Source: Aquibaculum sediminis
GTDB lineage: Bacteria > Pseudomonadota > Alphaproteobacteria > Kiloniellales > DSM-21159
DNA: 64,000 nt
Reading direction: 5' to 3'
Assembly (NCBI RefSeq): GCF_040712085.1
Contig: NZ_JBFCVK010000001.1
Coordinates: forward strand, 512,762 to 576,761
Below, one piece after another: positions 35,067 to 43,638 of this stretch. The notes beneath the pieces are model-generated. The model was given only the letters and a program-made list of their open reading frames with translations. It did not search any database and was not told the DNA's origin. The stretch's first letter is position 1, and each line of letters starts with the position of its first letter. The position numbers and the translations under genes were made by a program.

Positions 35067-36066
35067 CGTCTCTCCCGGCCGAATCGTCCGTCGCATGAGC
35101 CCCGCTCGTCAGCTGCAAGAAAATGTCTTCCAGATCGGCTTCCTCCGTTCGCAGGTCGGCTACGGTCAAGCCGGCGCGCGAGAGGGCTTCGAGAATGTGC
35201 GCCACCGGGCTCTCGCTTGCCTTGTAGCGGAAAATCAGGCGGTTCGCGGCGGCGAGCTCTGGAGCAAAGGCTTGCAGCTCGGGCGGCGTTACGCGCAGCT
35301 CCCCTTCCACCGTCACCTGCAACTCCTTGTTATCGAGCCGCTGCAGAAGCTGCTCCTTCGGCTCGCAGGCGATCACCCGACCGTGGTTGATGATGGCGAT
35401 GGTATCGCAGAGCTCCTCGGCCTCTTCGAGATAGTGCGTGGTCAGCAGCACGGTCGTGCCGGCGGCGTTGAGGGCACGCACCTGAGACCAGAGCTGCTGA
35501 CGCAGTTCGATATCCACCCCGGCGGTCGGCTCATCGAGCACCAGAATGGGCGGGGCGTGCACCATGGCCTTGGCCACCATGAGACGCCGGCGCATACCAC
35601 CGGAAAGGGTTCGGGTGTAAGCGTCTGCCTTGTCCAGCAGCCCCAGGCTTTCGAGGATCTCATTGGTGCGCCGTTCGCGCTTCGGCACGCCGTAGAGGCC
35701 GGCCTGCAGTTCCAGAAGTTCGTGGGGCGTGAAGAAGGGGTCGATGTTGAGTTCCTGCGGCACCACGCCGATGGCGGCCCGAGACATGCGCGTGTCCCGG
35801 TCGATGTCGTAGCCCCAGATCGCTGCCTGACCGCTGGTCTTGCGCACCAGACCCGCGAGAATGTTGATCAGTGTCGACTTTCCCGCACCATTAGGGCCGA
35901 GCAGTGCAAAGAGCGAGCCGCGCGGCACCGTGAGATCGATGTCGTGCAGCGCGACCTTTTCCGGGCTGCGACCGCTGCCCTTGTAGACCTTCCTCAGGCC
36001 CGAAACGGACACGGCATCCCGAGGAAGCTGGGCAGTGGCGGCGATTTTCTGGTCTTGCAGTTGCAT
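35044..36066 (-). CDS. ABC-2 type exporter ATP-binding protein
   Basis: The 340-aa protein has one ABC domain: Walker A GPNGAGKST (about residues 59-67), signature LSGGMRRRLMVAKAM, Walker B ILVLDEPTAGVD, H-loop TTHYLEEAEEL, and a C-terminal extension of about 90 residues that is usual in CcmA/DrrA-like subunits. The expected membrane permease is not adjacent on either side: upstream is an intergenic gap and downstream the overlapping lipoprotein hydrolase. The permease must be encoded elsewhere. Confidence 0.88.
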   Translation of the reverse strand: MQLQDQKIAATAQLPRDAVSVSGLRKVYKGSGRSPEKVALHDIDLTVPRGSLFALLGPNGAGKSTLINILAGLVRKTSGQAAIWGYDIDRDTRMSRAAIGVVPQELNIDPFFTPHELLELQAGLYGVPKRERRTNEILESLGLLDKADAYTRTLSGGMRRRLMVAKAMVHAPPILVLDEPTAGVDIELRQQLWSQVRALNAAGTTVLLTTHYLEEAEELCDTIAIINHGRVIACEPKEQLLQRLDNKELQVTVEGELRVTPPELQAFAPELAAANRLIFRYKASESPVAHILEALSRAGLTVADLRTEEADLEDIFLQLTSGAHATDDSAGRDDVGAVQG

Positions 36067-36181
36067 GGCTTGATGACTTAAGTCACCCGCCGCCGGGGTG
36101 CAAGGCAGCGATCGCTGCCGTTGCCAGCGGAGCGAGGCCCACTATGATCGGTGCGGAACTGCAAGTCGTTGGAGGGGTTGG

Positions 36182-36358
36182 ATGATGTCGGAAGAACGCA
36201 TCGAGGTGGAGTCGGAAGTGGTCGCCTGTGACGGTGGGACCGGTGCGCTCGGCCATCCCCGGGTCTGGCTGAACATGGAAGGGCGCGGCGAGATCGTCTG
36301 CCCTTACTGCAGCCGGCATTTCGTTCTCAAGGAAGGCGCTGAAGCCGGCGCGCACTGA
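36182..36358 (+). CDS. Small zinc-finger protein (zf-CHCC type)
   Basis: The 58-aa protein contains ACDGGTGALGHPRVWLNM and CPYCSRHFVL, giving the Cys-His-Cys-Cys ligand set of the zf-CHCC domain found in NDUFS6-related small proteins. GGAGGGG lies just upstream of the ATG pair at 36182/36185. Function in bacteria is not established. It precedes polA by about 60 nt. Confidence 0.82.
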   Translation: MMSEERIEVESEVVACDGGTGALGHPRVWLNMEGRGEIVCPYCSRHFVLKEGAEAGAH

Positions 36359-36422
36359 TGGTGCTGATCAAGGCGGCGCAAGCGGCTCGACAGGGCGCGG
36401 GCGCCGCGGCATGCTCGCGGCC

Positions 36423-39206
36423 ATGAGCGACGCCAAGCCCCCTTATGACCACCTCTTCGTCATTGACGGATCCGGCTACATCTTCCGCGCCTATTTCGCG
36501 CTGAAGACGCCGATGACCACAAGCCAAGGCGTGCCGGTTTCGGCAGTCTTCGGCTTCACGAACATGCTGCTGAAGTTCCTGCGCGACAACGAGGCCGGCG
36601 GGCTGGTCGTCGTGTTTGATGCAGGCAAGCGCACCTTCCGCAATGACATCTATGCCGACTACAAGGCCAACCGGCCCGATCCGCCCGAGGACCTGATTCC
36701 ACAGTTTGCCATCGTGCGCGAGGCGGCCGAGGCTTGCGGTCTGCCGATCATCGAGCTGGAAAACTACGAGGCCGACGACATCATCGCCACGCTCGCGCGC
36801 CAGGCGCGTGCAGCCGGCGTGCAGGTCACCATCGTCTCCTCGGACAAGGACCTGATGCAGCTCGTAGGCGATGGGATCGACATGCTCGACCCCATCCGCA
36901 ACACGCCGATCCAGACCGAGCAGGTGGAGGAGAAGTTCGGCGTCCCGCCCGAGAAGGTGGTGGACGTTCAGGCCCTGGCCGGTGACTCGGTGGACAATGT
37001 GCCGGGCGTGCCCGGCATCGGTGTGAAGACCGCAGCGGAGCTGATTCGCACCTACGGTGACCTGGACACGCTTCTGGCGCGGGCCAGCGAGATCAAGCAG
37101 CCCAAGCGCCGCGAAAGACTGCAGGAATTCGCCGATCAAGCCCGCATCTCGCGCCAGCTCGTCGCCCTTGACGCGCAGGTGCCGCTGCCGAACGGGCTCG
37201 ATTCCTGGATCAAGCCCGACCCGGACCCGGACAAGCTGCGTCGCTTTCTCGAAGCATACGAGTTCCGCTCGACCTTGGCCCGATTGGGCGATCAGCTTGG
37301 CATCAAAGCCGGAGCGGAGTCGAAGGCTTCGCCCCCGGAGCCGGGCAGCGGGGCCGACTACGAGCTCATCCAGGACTGGCCGGCACTGGATACCTGGATC
37401 GCCGCCGCCAACGAAGCCGGTGTGGTCGCCATCGACACGGAAACCACCTCCTTGGACCCGCAGCAGGCCGAACTGGTCGGCATCAGCCTTTCGGTCACGG
37501 AGGGTCAGGGCTGCTACATCCCGGTGGGGCATCGCTCCCCCGTGGGTGGCGACGGCAATCTGGATTTCGACGGCTCGGATGCGCCAAAGCAGCTCCCGCG
37601 CGATGCGGTCCTGGAAAAGCTGGCGCCGTTGCTGAGTGACGATGCCGTGCTCAAGGTCGGGCAGAACCTCAAGTACGACATGCGCGTGCTCGCCCGCTAT
37701 GGCGTCGCCGTCACGCCCATCGACGACACCATGCTGCTCTCCTACGTGCTCGAGGGCGGCGTACACGGCCACGGCATGGACGAGCTTTCCAAGCTGCATC
37801 TCGGCCACACGCCGATTCCCTACAAGGAGGTGGCCGGAAGCGGCCGCAATCAGGTCACCTTCGACCGCGTGCCGCTGGACAAGGCCCTCGACTACGCGGC
37901 GGAGGACGCCGACGTCACCCTGCGGCTCTGGCGCGCGCTGAAGCCGCGCCTGACCCAGGCCCGGGTCACCACGGTCTACGAAACGCTGGAACGCCCCCTG
38001 GTGCCCGTACTTCTGGAGATGGAGCGCACCGGCATCAAGGTGGACCGCGAGCACCTGCGCCGCCTCTCCAACGATTTCGCCCAGCGCATCGATGCGCTGG
38101 AAAAGGAAATCCACCAACTGGCCGGGCGCAACTTCACCATCGGCAGCCCCAAGCAGCTTGGCGAGGTGCTGTTCGACGAGATGGGCCTCGACGGCGGCGG
38201 CCGGAAGGGCAAGTCTGGCGCCTACTCCACCGGGGCCGACATCCTGGAAATGTTGGCTGCGCAGGGGCACGACTTGCCACGGCGGGTGCTGGACTGGCGC
38301 CAGTTGACCAAGCTGAAGTCAACCTACACCGACGCCCTGCAGCAGCAGATCAACGCCGAGACCGGGCGGGTCCACACCACCTTCAGCCAGGCCGTGGCCT
38401 CCACCGGCCGCCTGTCCTCCAACGATCCCAACCTCCAGAACATTCCCATCCGCACTGAGGAAGGGCGCAAGATCCGTGAGGCCTTCGTGGCGGAGCCGGG
38501 CTGCCAGCTTCTATCGGTCGACTACAGCCAGATCGAACTGCGCCTGACCGCGCATATCGCCGATGTGGCCGCACTGCGCGAAGCCTTCGAGCAGGGCCAG
38601 GACATTCACGCCATAACCGCCAGCCAGGTCTTCGGCGTGCCGCTGGCCGAAATGGACCCGGCAACCCGCCGGCGGGCCAAGGCGATTAACTTCGGCATCA
38701 TCTACGGCATCTCTCCTTTTGGCCTGGCGCAGAACCTGGGCATCACCCAGGGCGAGGCACGCAGCTACATCCAGGCCTACTTCGAGCAGTTCCCCGGCAT
38801 CCGCGACTACATGGACAGCATGAAGGCGCTCGGCCGGGAGCAGGGGTGGGTGGAAACGCTCTTCGGGCGCAAGGTGCATGTGCCGGCCTTGAAGGAAAAG
38901 AACCCGGCCCGGCGCGCCTTCGGTGAGCGTGCGGCCATCAACGCGCCGATCCAGGGCACGGCCGCCGACATCATCAAGCGCGCAATGATCCATGTGCCCC
39001 CTGCCCTCACCCGCGCCGGCCTCTCGGCGAAGCTGCTGCTGCAGGTGCACGACGAACTGCTCTTCGAGGTGAAGGAAGCCGAGCTGGAGGAGACCAAGGC
39101 GCTGGTGAAGGCGGTGATGGAAAACGCCTGCGCCCCCGTGGTCACCCTCTCGGTCCCGCTGGTGGCCGACGCCGGCGTCGGCGAGAGCTGGGCCACCGCG
39201 CACTGA
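36423..39206 (+). CDS. polA: DNA polymerase I
   Basis: The protein (about 927 aa) has all three domains: 5' nuclease (FVIDGSGYIFRAYFAL, YEADDIIATLA, GDSVDNVPGVPGIG), 3'-5' exonuclease (VVAIDTETTSLD, about residue 340; KYDMRVL; YAAEDADVTLRLW, with catalytic acids kept, so proofreading looks intact), and polymerase (motif A DYSQIELR, motif B RRRAKAINFGIIYG, motif C QVHDELLFEV). It fills gaps and removes RNA primers. ATG 36423 is given; an in-frame ATG at 36411 is equally possible. The ku-ligD pair follows with its own likely promoter. Confidence 0.96.
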   Translation: MSDAKPPYDHLFVIDGSGYIFRAYFALKTPMTTSQGVPVSAVFGFTNMLLKFLRDNEAGGLVVVFDAGKRTFRNDIYADYKANRPDPPEDLIPQFAIVREAAEACGLPIIELENYEADDIIATLARQARAAGVQVTIVSSDKDLMQLVGDGIDMLDPIRNTPIQTEQVEEKFGVPPEKVVDVQALAGDSVDNVPGVPGIGVKTAAELIRTYGDLDTLLARASEIKQPKRRERLQEFADQARISRQLVALDAQVPLPNGLDSWIKPDPDPDKLRRFLEAYEFRSTLARLGDQLGIKAGAESKASPPEPGSGADYELIQDWPALDTWIAAANEAGVVAIDTETTSLDPQQAELVGISLSVTEGQGCYIPVGHRSPVGGDGNLDFDGSDAPKQLPRDAVLEKLAPLLSDDAVLKVGQNLKYDMRVLARYGVAVTPIDDTMLLSYVLEGGVHGHGMDELSKLHLGHTPIPYKEVAGSGRNQVTFDRVPLDKALDYAAEDADVTLRLWRALKPRLTQARVTTVYETLERPLVPVLLEMERTGIKVDREHLRRLSNDFAQRIDALEKEIHQLAGRNFTIGSPKQLGEVLFDEMGLDGGGRKGKSGAYSTGADILEMLAAQGHDLPRRVLDWRQLTKLKSTYTDALQQQINAETGRVHTTFSQAVASTGRLSSNDPNLQNIPIRTEEGRKIREAFVAEPGCQLLSVDYSQIELRLTAHIADVAALREAFEQGQDIHAITASQVFGVPLAEMDPATRRRAKAINFGIIYGISPFGLAQNLGITQGEARSYIQAYFEQFPGIRDYMDSMKALGREQGWVETLFGRKVHVPALKEKNPARRAFGERAAINAPIQGTAADIIKRAMIHVPPALTRAGLSAKLLLQVHDELLFEVKEAELEETKALVKAVMENACAPVVTLSVPLVADAGVGESWATAH

Positions 39207-39219
39207 GGCAACGCGAACC

Positions 39220-39245
39220 GGAACCCGAGGTGCAAGCCGGACGTT
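39220..39245 (+). promoter_or_regulatory. EcfG-type general stress promoter of ku-ligD
   Basis: GGAAC (39220-39224), 17 nt, CGTT (39242-39245) fits the EcfG/RpoE2 promoter consensus of Alphaproteobacteria. It is in the 85-nt gap between polA and ku, and initiation would fall about 40 nt before the ku ATG. Stress control of end joining by this sigma factor is known in Sinorhizobium meliloti. EcfG and PhyR genes are not in this window. Confidence 0.6.
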
Positions 39246-39291
39246 GTGGAAACCAGCAACGTCACTCTTGATCCTGGGCCGGGAGGTATCG

Positions 39292-40176
39292 ATGGCATCC
39301 TTGGGAAACGCCGTCTGGACGGGGCAGATTCGGCTGTCCCTAGTATCGCTGCCGGTGAAGCTCTACGCCGCCACCCAGTCCCGCGCGAAGCTGGCGTTCC
39401 ATCAGGTCCACGAGCCCTCGCGCAAGCGTATCCGCTACGAAAAGGTGGTTCCGGGCATCGGGCCGGTGGACAAGGACGAAATCCTGCGCGGCTACGAGTA
39501 CGAGAAGGGCCGCTACGTCCTGCTCTCGGACGAGGAGGTCGACGACATCAAACTGGATGCCAAGAAGACCCTCGAGCTCGTTCAGTTCGTCGACCGCTGC
39601 GAGATCGATGCGATCTACTTCGACCGGCCCTACTTCGTTGTCCCGGACGGCGAGTTGGCGGAGGACGCTTTCCGCGTGGTGCGCGACGCCCTGCGCCGCA
39701 GCCGCAAGGTGGGTCTGGGGCAGATCGTCGTGCGCGGGCGGGAGTACATCGCCGCACTGGAACCCTGCAGCAAGGGTATGCTGCTGGAGACCCTGCGCTT
39801 CGACGAGGAGCTGCGGCACAGCGACACCTACTTCGAATCCATTGCCGACACCAAGAGCGACAAGAATCTGGTCGCCCTGGCCGAGGAACTGATTGAGCGC
39901 CAGGCCGGCCCCTTCGAGCCAAAGAGCTTCACCGACCGCTACAGCAGTGCGCTGGAAAAACTGGTGAAGGCGAAGATAAAGGGCCGCGAAGCGGTATCGC
40001 TCGAGAGCGAGGAGACCACGTCTGACCAGGGCGGCGAGGTGGTCGACCTGATGCAGGCCCTGAAGAAGAGCCTTGGAGACAAGAAGGGCGGCACGGCCAA
40101 GCGCAGCAGCAAGAGCAGTGCGTCTGGGCGATCCAAGAGCAGCAGCAGCCGCAAGCGGTCTGGCAAGGCGGCTTAA
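39292..40176 (+). CDS. ku: Ku, DNA end-binding protein of non-homologous end joining
   Basis: The 294-aa protein is a bacterial Ku homodimer subunit: WTGQIRLSLVSLPVKLYAAT, FHQVHEPSRKRIRYEKV, then the central beta-barrel (DRPYFVVPDG, LGQIVVRGREYIAAL) and a lysine- and serine-rich C-terminal tail from about residue 260, which in Ku proteins binds DNA. It threads on broken ends and recruits LigD. GGGAGGT precedes the ATG at 39292. Its stop overlaps the ligD start by one base. Confidence 0.95.
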   Translation: MASLGNAVWTGQIRLSLVSLPVKLYAATQSRAKLAFHQVHEPSRKRIRYEKVVPGIGPVDKDEILRGYEYEKGRYVLLSDEEVDDIKLDAKKTLELVQFVDRCEIDAIYFDRPYFVVPDGELAEDAFRVVRDALRRSRKVGLGQIVVRGREYIAALEPCSKGMLLETLRFDEELRHSDTYFESIADTKSDKNLVALAEELIERQAGPFEPKSFTDRYSSALEKLVKAKIKGREAVSLESEETTSDQGGEVVDLMQALKKSLGDKKGGTAKRSSKSSASGRSKSSSSRKRSGKAA

Positions 40177-42656
40177 TGGCACAGGCGCGGCTGGAACGCT
40201 ACCGCACGCTGCGCGACTTCGCGCGTACAGCAGAACCCTCGGGCAAACCCTCTGGAGGCCGCAGGCGCAAGGCGGCGGGTTCTTTCGTCGTGCAGAAGCA
40301 CGCGGCGCGGCGCCTGCACTACGACTTCCGGCTCGCGCACGCGGGCGTGCTTTTGAGCTGGGCCGTGCCCCGCGGCCCCAGCCTCGATCCCTCGGAAAAG
40401 CGGCTGGCCGTGCGCACGGAAGACCACCCGCTCGACTATGCCGAGTTCGAGGGCACGATCCCCCGAGGCGAATACGGCGGCGGCACCGTGATGCTCTGGG
40501 ATCACGGCTCCTACGAGCCACTCGCGGATTTCGAGGAGGGCTTGAAGCGCGGCAAGCTTGAGTTCGAACTGGCGGGCGAGCGACTGCGTGGCCGCTTTGC
40601 CCTGGTGCGCCTGCGCGGCCGCAAAGCCGAAAAGCGAGAGAACTGGCTGCTGATCAAGCAGAAGGACGAGGCGGTCGATGCCGACTGGAAAGCCGAAGCC
40701 TTTGGCACCAGCGTCACCAGTAGCCGCGACATGGACGCCATCGCACAGGCCGCTCCCACCGCCGGCGACCGGGCTGTAAAACGCCGGAGCCGGCCAAAGA
40801 GCTCCCGTGCGGCCGAACCGCCCGCCTTTATCGCTCCTCAACTCGCGACGCTGGTCGATGCGGCGCCGGAGGGGGAGGACTGGATGCACGAGATCAAGTA
40901 CGACGGCTACCGTCTGCTCGCCGCAGTCTCAGGAGACAAGGTGCGGCTCTATACCCGTTCGGGCCGGGACTGGACCGACCGCTTTGGATCGATCGCCGAG
41001 GCGCTGAAGGCGCGTGATTGGCCGCCCGTGCTGCTCGACGGCGAGGTGGTGGTGGCAGGTACCGGCGGTCGCTCAGACTTCGGCGCCCTGCAACGGGCTC
41101 TGCAGCAAGGAACCGGCGATCTCGTCTACTACCTCTTCGACCTGCTGCACCAAGACACCGTGGACCTGCGTTCGCGACCGCTGCTGGAACGCAAGGAGGC
41201 GCTGCGGACGCTGCTCGGCCGACGGCGCGATGCCCTGCGCTACAGCGACCACGAGCGCGGCCGCGGCGACCGTGTGGCCAGGCAGGCCTGCCGCCTCGGC
41301 CTGGAAGGCATCATCTCGAAGCGGGCGCAGTCCTCCTACCGCTCGGCGCGCAACCGAGACTGGCGCAAGGTGAAGTGTGTCCGCCGTCAGGAACTGGTGA
41401 TCGGAGGCTGGTCGCCCTCGGCCCGCAAGCGGCCCTTTGCCTCCCTGCTGCTGGGCGCCTGGGAGGGCCAGCGGCTATGCTACGCCGGCAGGGTCGGCAC
41501 CGGGTTCGATGAGCAGACACTGGAGCGCCTCGGCGCTGTGCTGCGCAAGCGCGAACGAAAAACCTCGCCTTTCGAGGCAGTCCCGGGGGCGATTGCGCGC
41601 TCGGCCCACTGGTGTCGGCCCAACCTCGTAGCAGAGGTCGCCTATAGCGAGATGACCCACGACGGAAACCTTCGCCACGGCGTTTTCCTCGGACTGCGCG
41701 AAGACAAACCGGCAAGGAGTGTCGTCATGGAAGGTCGCAAAACCGCGCAAGGCAAAAGCAAGAGCGACAAGCCGGCAGGGGTGACGCTGACAAACCCGGA
41801 GCGGGTGCTCTTCCCCACAATGGGCACGACGAAACGCGATCTGGCCGACTATCTGGTCGCGGTCGCCCCGCGCCTGCTGCCGCAATTGGCCGGCCGACCG
41901 GTGAGCCTGGTGCGTTGCCCCCAGGGCCGGGCCAAGAGCTGCTTCTTCCAGAAGCACGCCGGCGAGGGCTTTCCCGAGGCCTTCGGAAGCATCTCCATCG
42001 CCGAGAAGAACGGCGCCGAGCGCCCCTATGTCCTGGTGGAGAGCGAGGCAGCACTGGCGTCCTGTGCCCAGATCGGCGTGCTGGAACTGCATGTCTGGGG
42101 CAGCCGCAAGGACGCCATCGAGAAGCCGGACCGCATCGTCTTCGATCTCGACCCCGACGAGGCCGTGCCCTTCACGGCGGTTCGCCGGGCCGCGCGCGAT
42201 CTGGCGGACATCCTGGAAGAAGCCGGCCTTGTATCCTTTCCGCTGATCACCGGGGGCAAGGGGGTTCATCTGGTCGTCCCCGTGGTGCGACGCCACACCT
42301 GGGCCACAACGTCGGCCTTCGCCAAGGCCTTTGCCGAGAAGATGGCGGAACTCGACCCGAAGCGCTTCGTGGCAACCATGTCTAAGGCCAAGCGCAAGGA
42401 CCGGATCTTCATCGACCACTTTCGCAACCGTCGCGGTGCCACGGCCATTGCCCCCTACTCGCCGCGTGCCCGCGAAGGAGCGCCTGTCGCCCTGCCCGTC
42501 ACCTGGAGCGAGCTGTCAGAACTGCCCCGGGCCAACGGTTTCGGCTTTTCCGAGGCTGTCGAACGAGTGAAATCCTCCGATCCCTGGAAAAGCTATGCGG
42601 ACCTGCGCCAGTCACTGACCGCGCAAAAGCTGCAGCGGATTGGTCTCGAATTATAA
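40176..42656 (+). CDS. ligD: ATP-dependent DNA ligase D (phosphoesterase-ligase-polymerase)
   Basis: The 826-aa protein has the three LigD domains in the order 3'-phosphoesterase (about residues 25-190; VVQKHAARRLHYDFRL, RGEYGGGTVMLWD), ATP-dependent ligase (about 205-520; catalytic Lys in EIKYDGYR near residue 241, LLDGEVV, LEGIISKR), and primase-polymerase (about 535-826; LTNPERVLFP, FDLDPDE with catalytic acids, LITGGKGVHLVVP). With Ku it trims, fills and seals double-strand breaks. It starts on the last base of ku. Confidence 0.96.
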   Translation: MAQARLERYRTLRDFARTAEPSGKPSGGRRRKAAGSFVVQKHAARRLHYDFRLAHAGVLLSWAVPRGPSLDPSEKRLAVRTEDHPLDYAEFEGTIPRGEYGGGTVMLWDHGSYEPLADFEEGLKRGKLEFELAGERLRGRFALVRLRGRKAEKRENWLLIKQKDEAVDADWKAEAFGTSVTSSRDMDAIAQAAPTAGDRAVKRRSRPKSSRAAEPPAFIAPQLATLVDAAPEGEDWMHEIKYDGYRLLAAVSGDKVRLYTRSGRDWTDRFGSIAEALKARDWPPVLLDGEVVVAGTGGRSDFGALQRALQQGTGDLVYYLFDLLHQDTVDLRSRPLLERKEALRTLLGRRRDALRYSDHERGRGDRVARQACRLGLEGIISKRAQSSYRSARNRDWRKVKCVRRQELVIGGWSPSARKRPFASLLLGAWEGQRLCYAGRVGTGFDEQTLERLGAVLRKRERKTSPFEAVPGAIARSAHWCRPNLVAEVAYSEMTHDGNLRHGVFLGLREDKPARSVVMEGRKTAQGKSKSDKPAGVTLTNPERVLFPTMGTTKRDLADYLVAVAPRLLPQLAGRPVSLVRCPQGRAKSCFFQKHAGEGFPEAFGSISIAEKNGAERPYVLVESEAALASCAQIGVLELHVWGSRKDAIEKPDRIVFDLDPDEAVPFTAVRRAARDLADILEEAGLVSFPLITGGKGVHLVVPVVRRHTWATTSAFAKAFAEKMAELDPKRFVATMSKAKRKDRIFIDHFRNRRGATAIAPYSPRAREGAPVALPVTWSELSELPRANGFGFSEAVERVKSSDPWKSYADLRQSLTAQKLQRIGLEL

Positions 42657-42690
42657 TAGCTAGCAGCAATCCTTCCGGCCTGTGACCCAG

Positions 42691-42716
42691 GGAACCCCAG
42701 GGCTGCGACAGCGATT
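42691..42716 (+). promoter_or_regulatory. Possible EcfG-type promoter of the stress SDR
   Basis: GGAAC (42691-42695) followed by 19 nt and TT (42715-42716, in CGATT) fits the looser RpoE2 description GGAAC-N18-19-TT but not the CGTT core, so it is weaker than the ku site. It lies 38 nt before the SDR start, a suitable distance. Confidence 0.4.
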
Positions 42717-42753
42717 TCGCGACAGTGGGCTACCACCAAGTGAGGAGACCGCC

Positions 42754-43608
42754 ATGTCGCACATTGAGACCCCTCCGCCACAGGAGCAGGAGAGCCAGCC
42801 CGGAGAGGAACGGGAAATGGTCCCGGCGCCCGACTTCCACCCCCGCTATCCCGGGGCGGCGAAGCTGGATGGGCGGGTCGCCTTGATCTCGGGCGGGGAC
42901 AGCGGCATCGGCCGCGCTGTTGCCCTGGCCATGGCCCGGGAAGGCGCCAGAATCGCCTTCGTCTATCTCGAGGAAGACGATGATGCGCAGGATACCCTGG
43001 ACCTGCTGCGCGAAGAAGGCACCGAGGGACTGGCGATAAAGCGGGACATCGGCTCAGAACTCTCATGCCAGGAGGTGGTGGAGGAAACCCTGGCCCATTT
43101 CGGCCGGCTCGACATCCTGGTCAACAACGCCGCAGAGCAGCACGTCCGCCGCCGTTTCGAGGAGATCACCGCCGAAGAGTTGGAGCGGGTCTTCGGCACG
43201 AATGTCTTCGGCTACTTCTACCTGACCAAGGCAGCCTTGCCGCATCTGGGGCGCGGGGCCTGCATCATTAACACCACCTCCATCACGGCCTACAAGGGGC
43301 ATCCCCTGCTCATCGACTATGCCGTCACGCGCGGTGCCATCGTCTCCCTCACCAGGTCGCTCTCACAGGCGCTGATCGAACGAGGCATCCGGGTGAACGC
43401 AGTGGCGCCGGGACCGATCTGGACACCCTTGATCCCGGCAAGTTTCGACGAAGAGAAGGTCTCGGAACATGGGGAAAGCGCGCCGATGGGTCGGGTCGGG
43501 CAGCCGAACGAGGTCGCGCCCTGCTACGTCTTCCTGGCCAGTGAGGACGCATCCTACATGACCGGCCAGGTGCTGCACCCGAACGGCGGCACCGTGGTGA
43601 ACGGCTGA
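42754..43608 (+). CDS. General-stress-type short-chain dehydrogenase with Lys-to-Arg change in the active site
   Basis: The 284-aa protein has the long N-terminal extension (about 45 residues, rich in Pro, Gln and Glu, PDFHPRYPG) seen in YghA/YdaD-like stress SDRs, then SGGDSGIGRAVALAMAREGA, NNAAEQH, Ser in TTSITAYKG and a C-terminal SYMTGQVLHPNGG. The catalytic Tyr is Tyr189 in DYAVTRG, but the residue four on, normally Lys, is Arg193. TGAGGAG precedes the ATG. Substrate unknown; the change may lower or alter activity. Confidence 0.85.
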   Translation: MSHIETPPPQEQESQPGEEREMVPAPDFHPRYPGAAKLDGRVALISGGDSGIGRAVALAMAREGARIAFVYLEEDDDAQDTLDLLREEGTEGLAIKRDIGSELSCQEVVEETLAHFGRLDILVNNAAEQHVRRRFEEITAEELERVFGTNVFGYFYLTKAALPHLGRGACIINTTSITAYKGHPLLIDYAVTRGAIVSLTRSLSQALIERGIRVNAVAPGPIWTPLIPASFDEEKVSEHGESAPMGRVGQPNEVAPCYVFLASEDASYMTGQVLHPNGGTVVNG

Positions 43609-43610
43609 GC

Positions 43611-43638
43611 CCTATTCCAGCGGCCCCTATTCCAGCGG
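43611..43638. repeat. Tandem duplication at the end of folK
   Basis: The 13-base unit CCTATTCCAGCGG occurs at 43611-43623 and 43626-43638, a 15-nt period. It copies the last codons and stop of folK, leaving a second in-frame-like stop just after the real one. It looks like a small slippage duplication with no coding effect. Confidence 0.7.

Noticed and set aside
36155..36179. GGAAC-N18-TT resembling an EcfG promoter before the zf-CHCC gene
   Set aside because: The TT lies within the ribosome-binding region, so transcription would start after the ATG at 36182; taken as chance.
36327..38270. 647-codon minus-strand frame opposite polA
   Set aside because: The polA frame has all catalytic motifs; the antisense frame is a high-GC shadow without domains.
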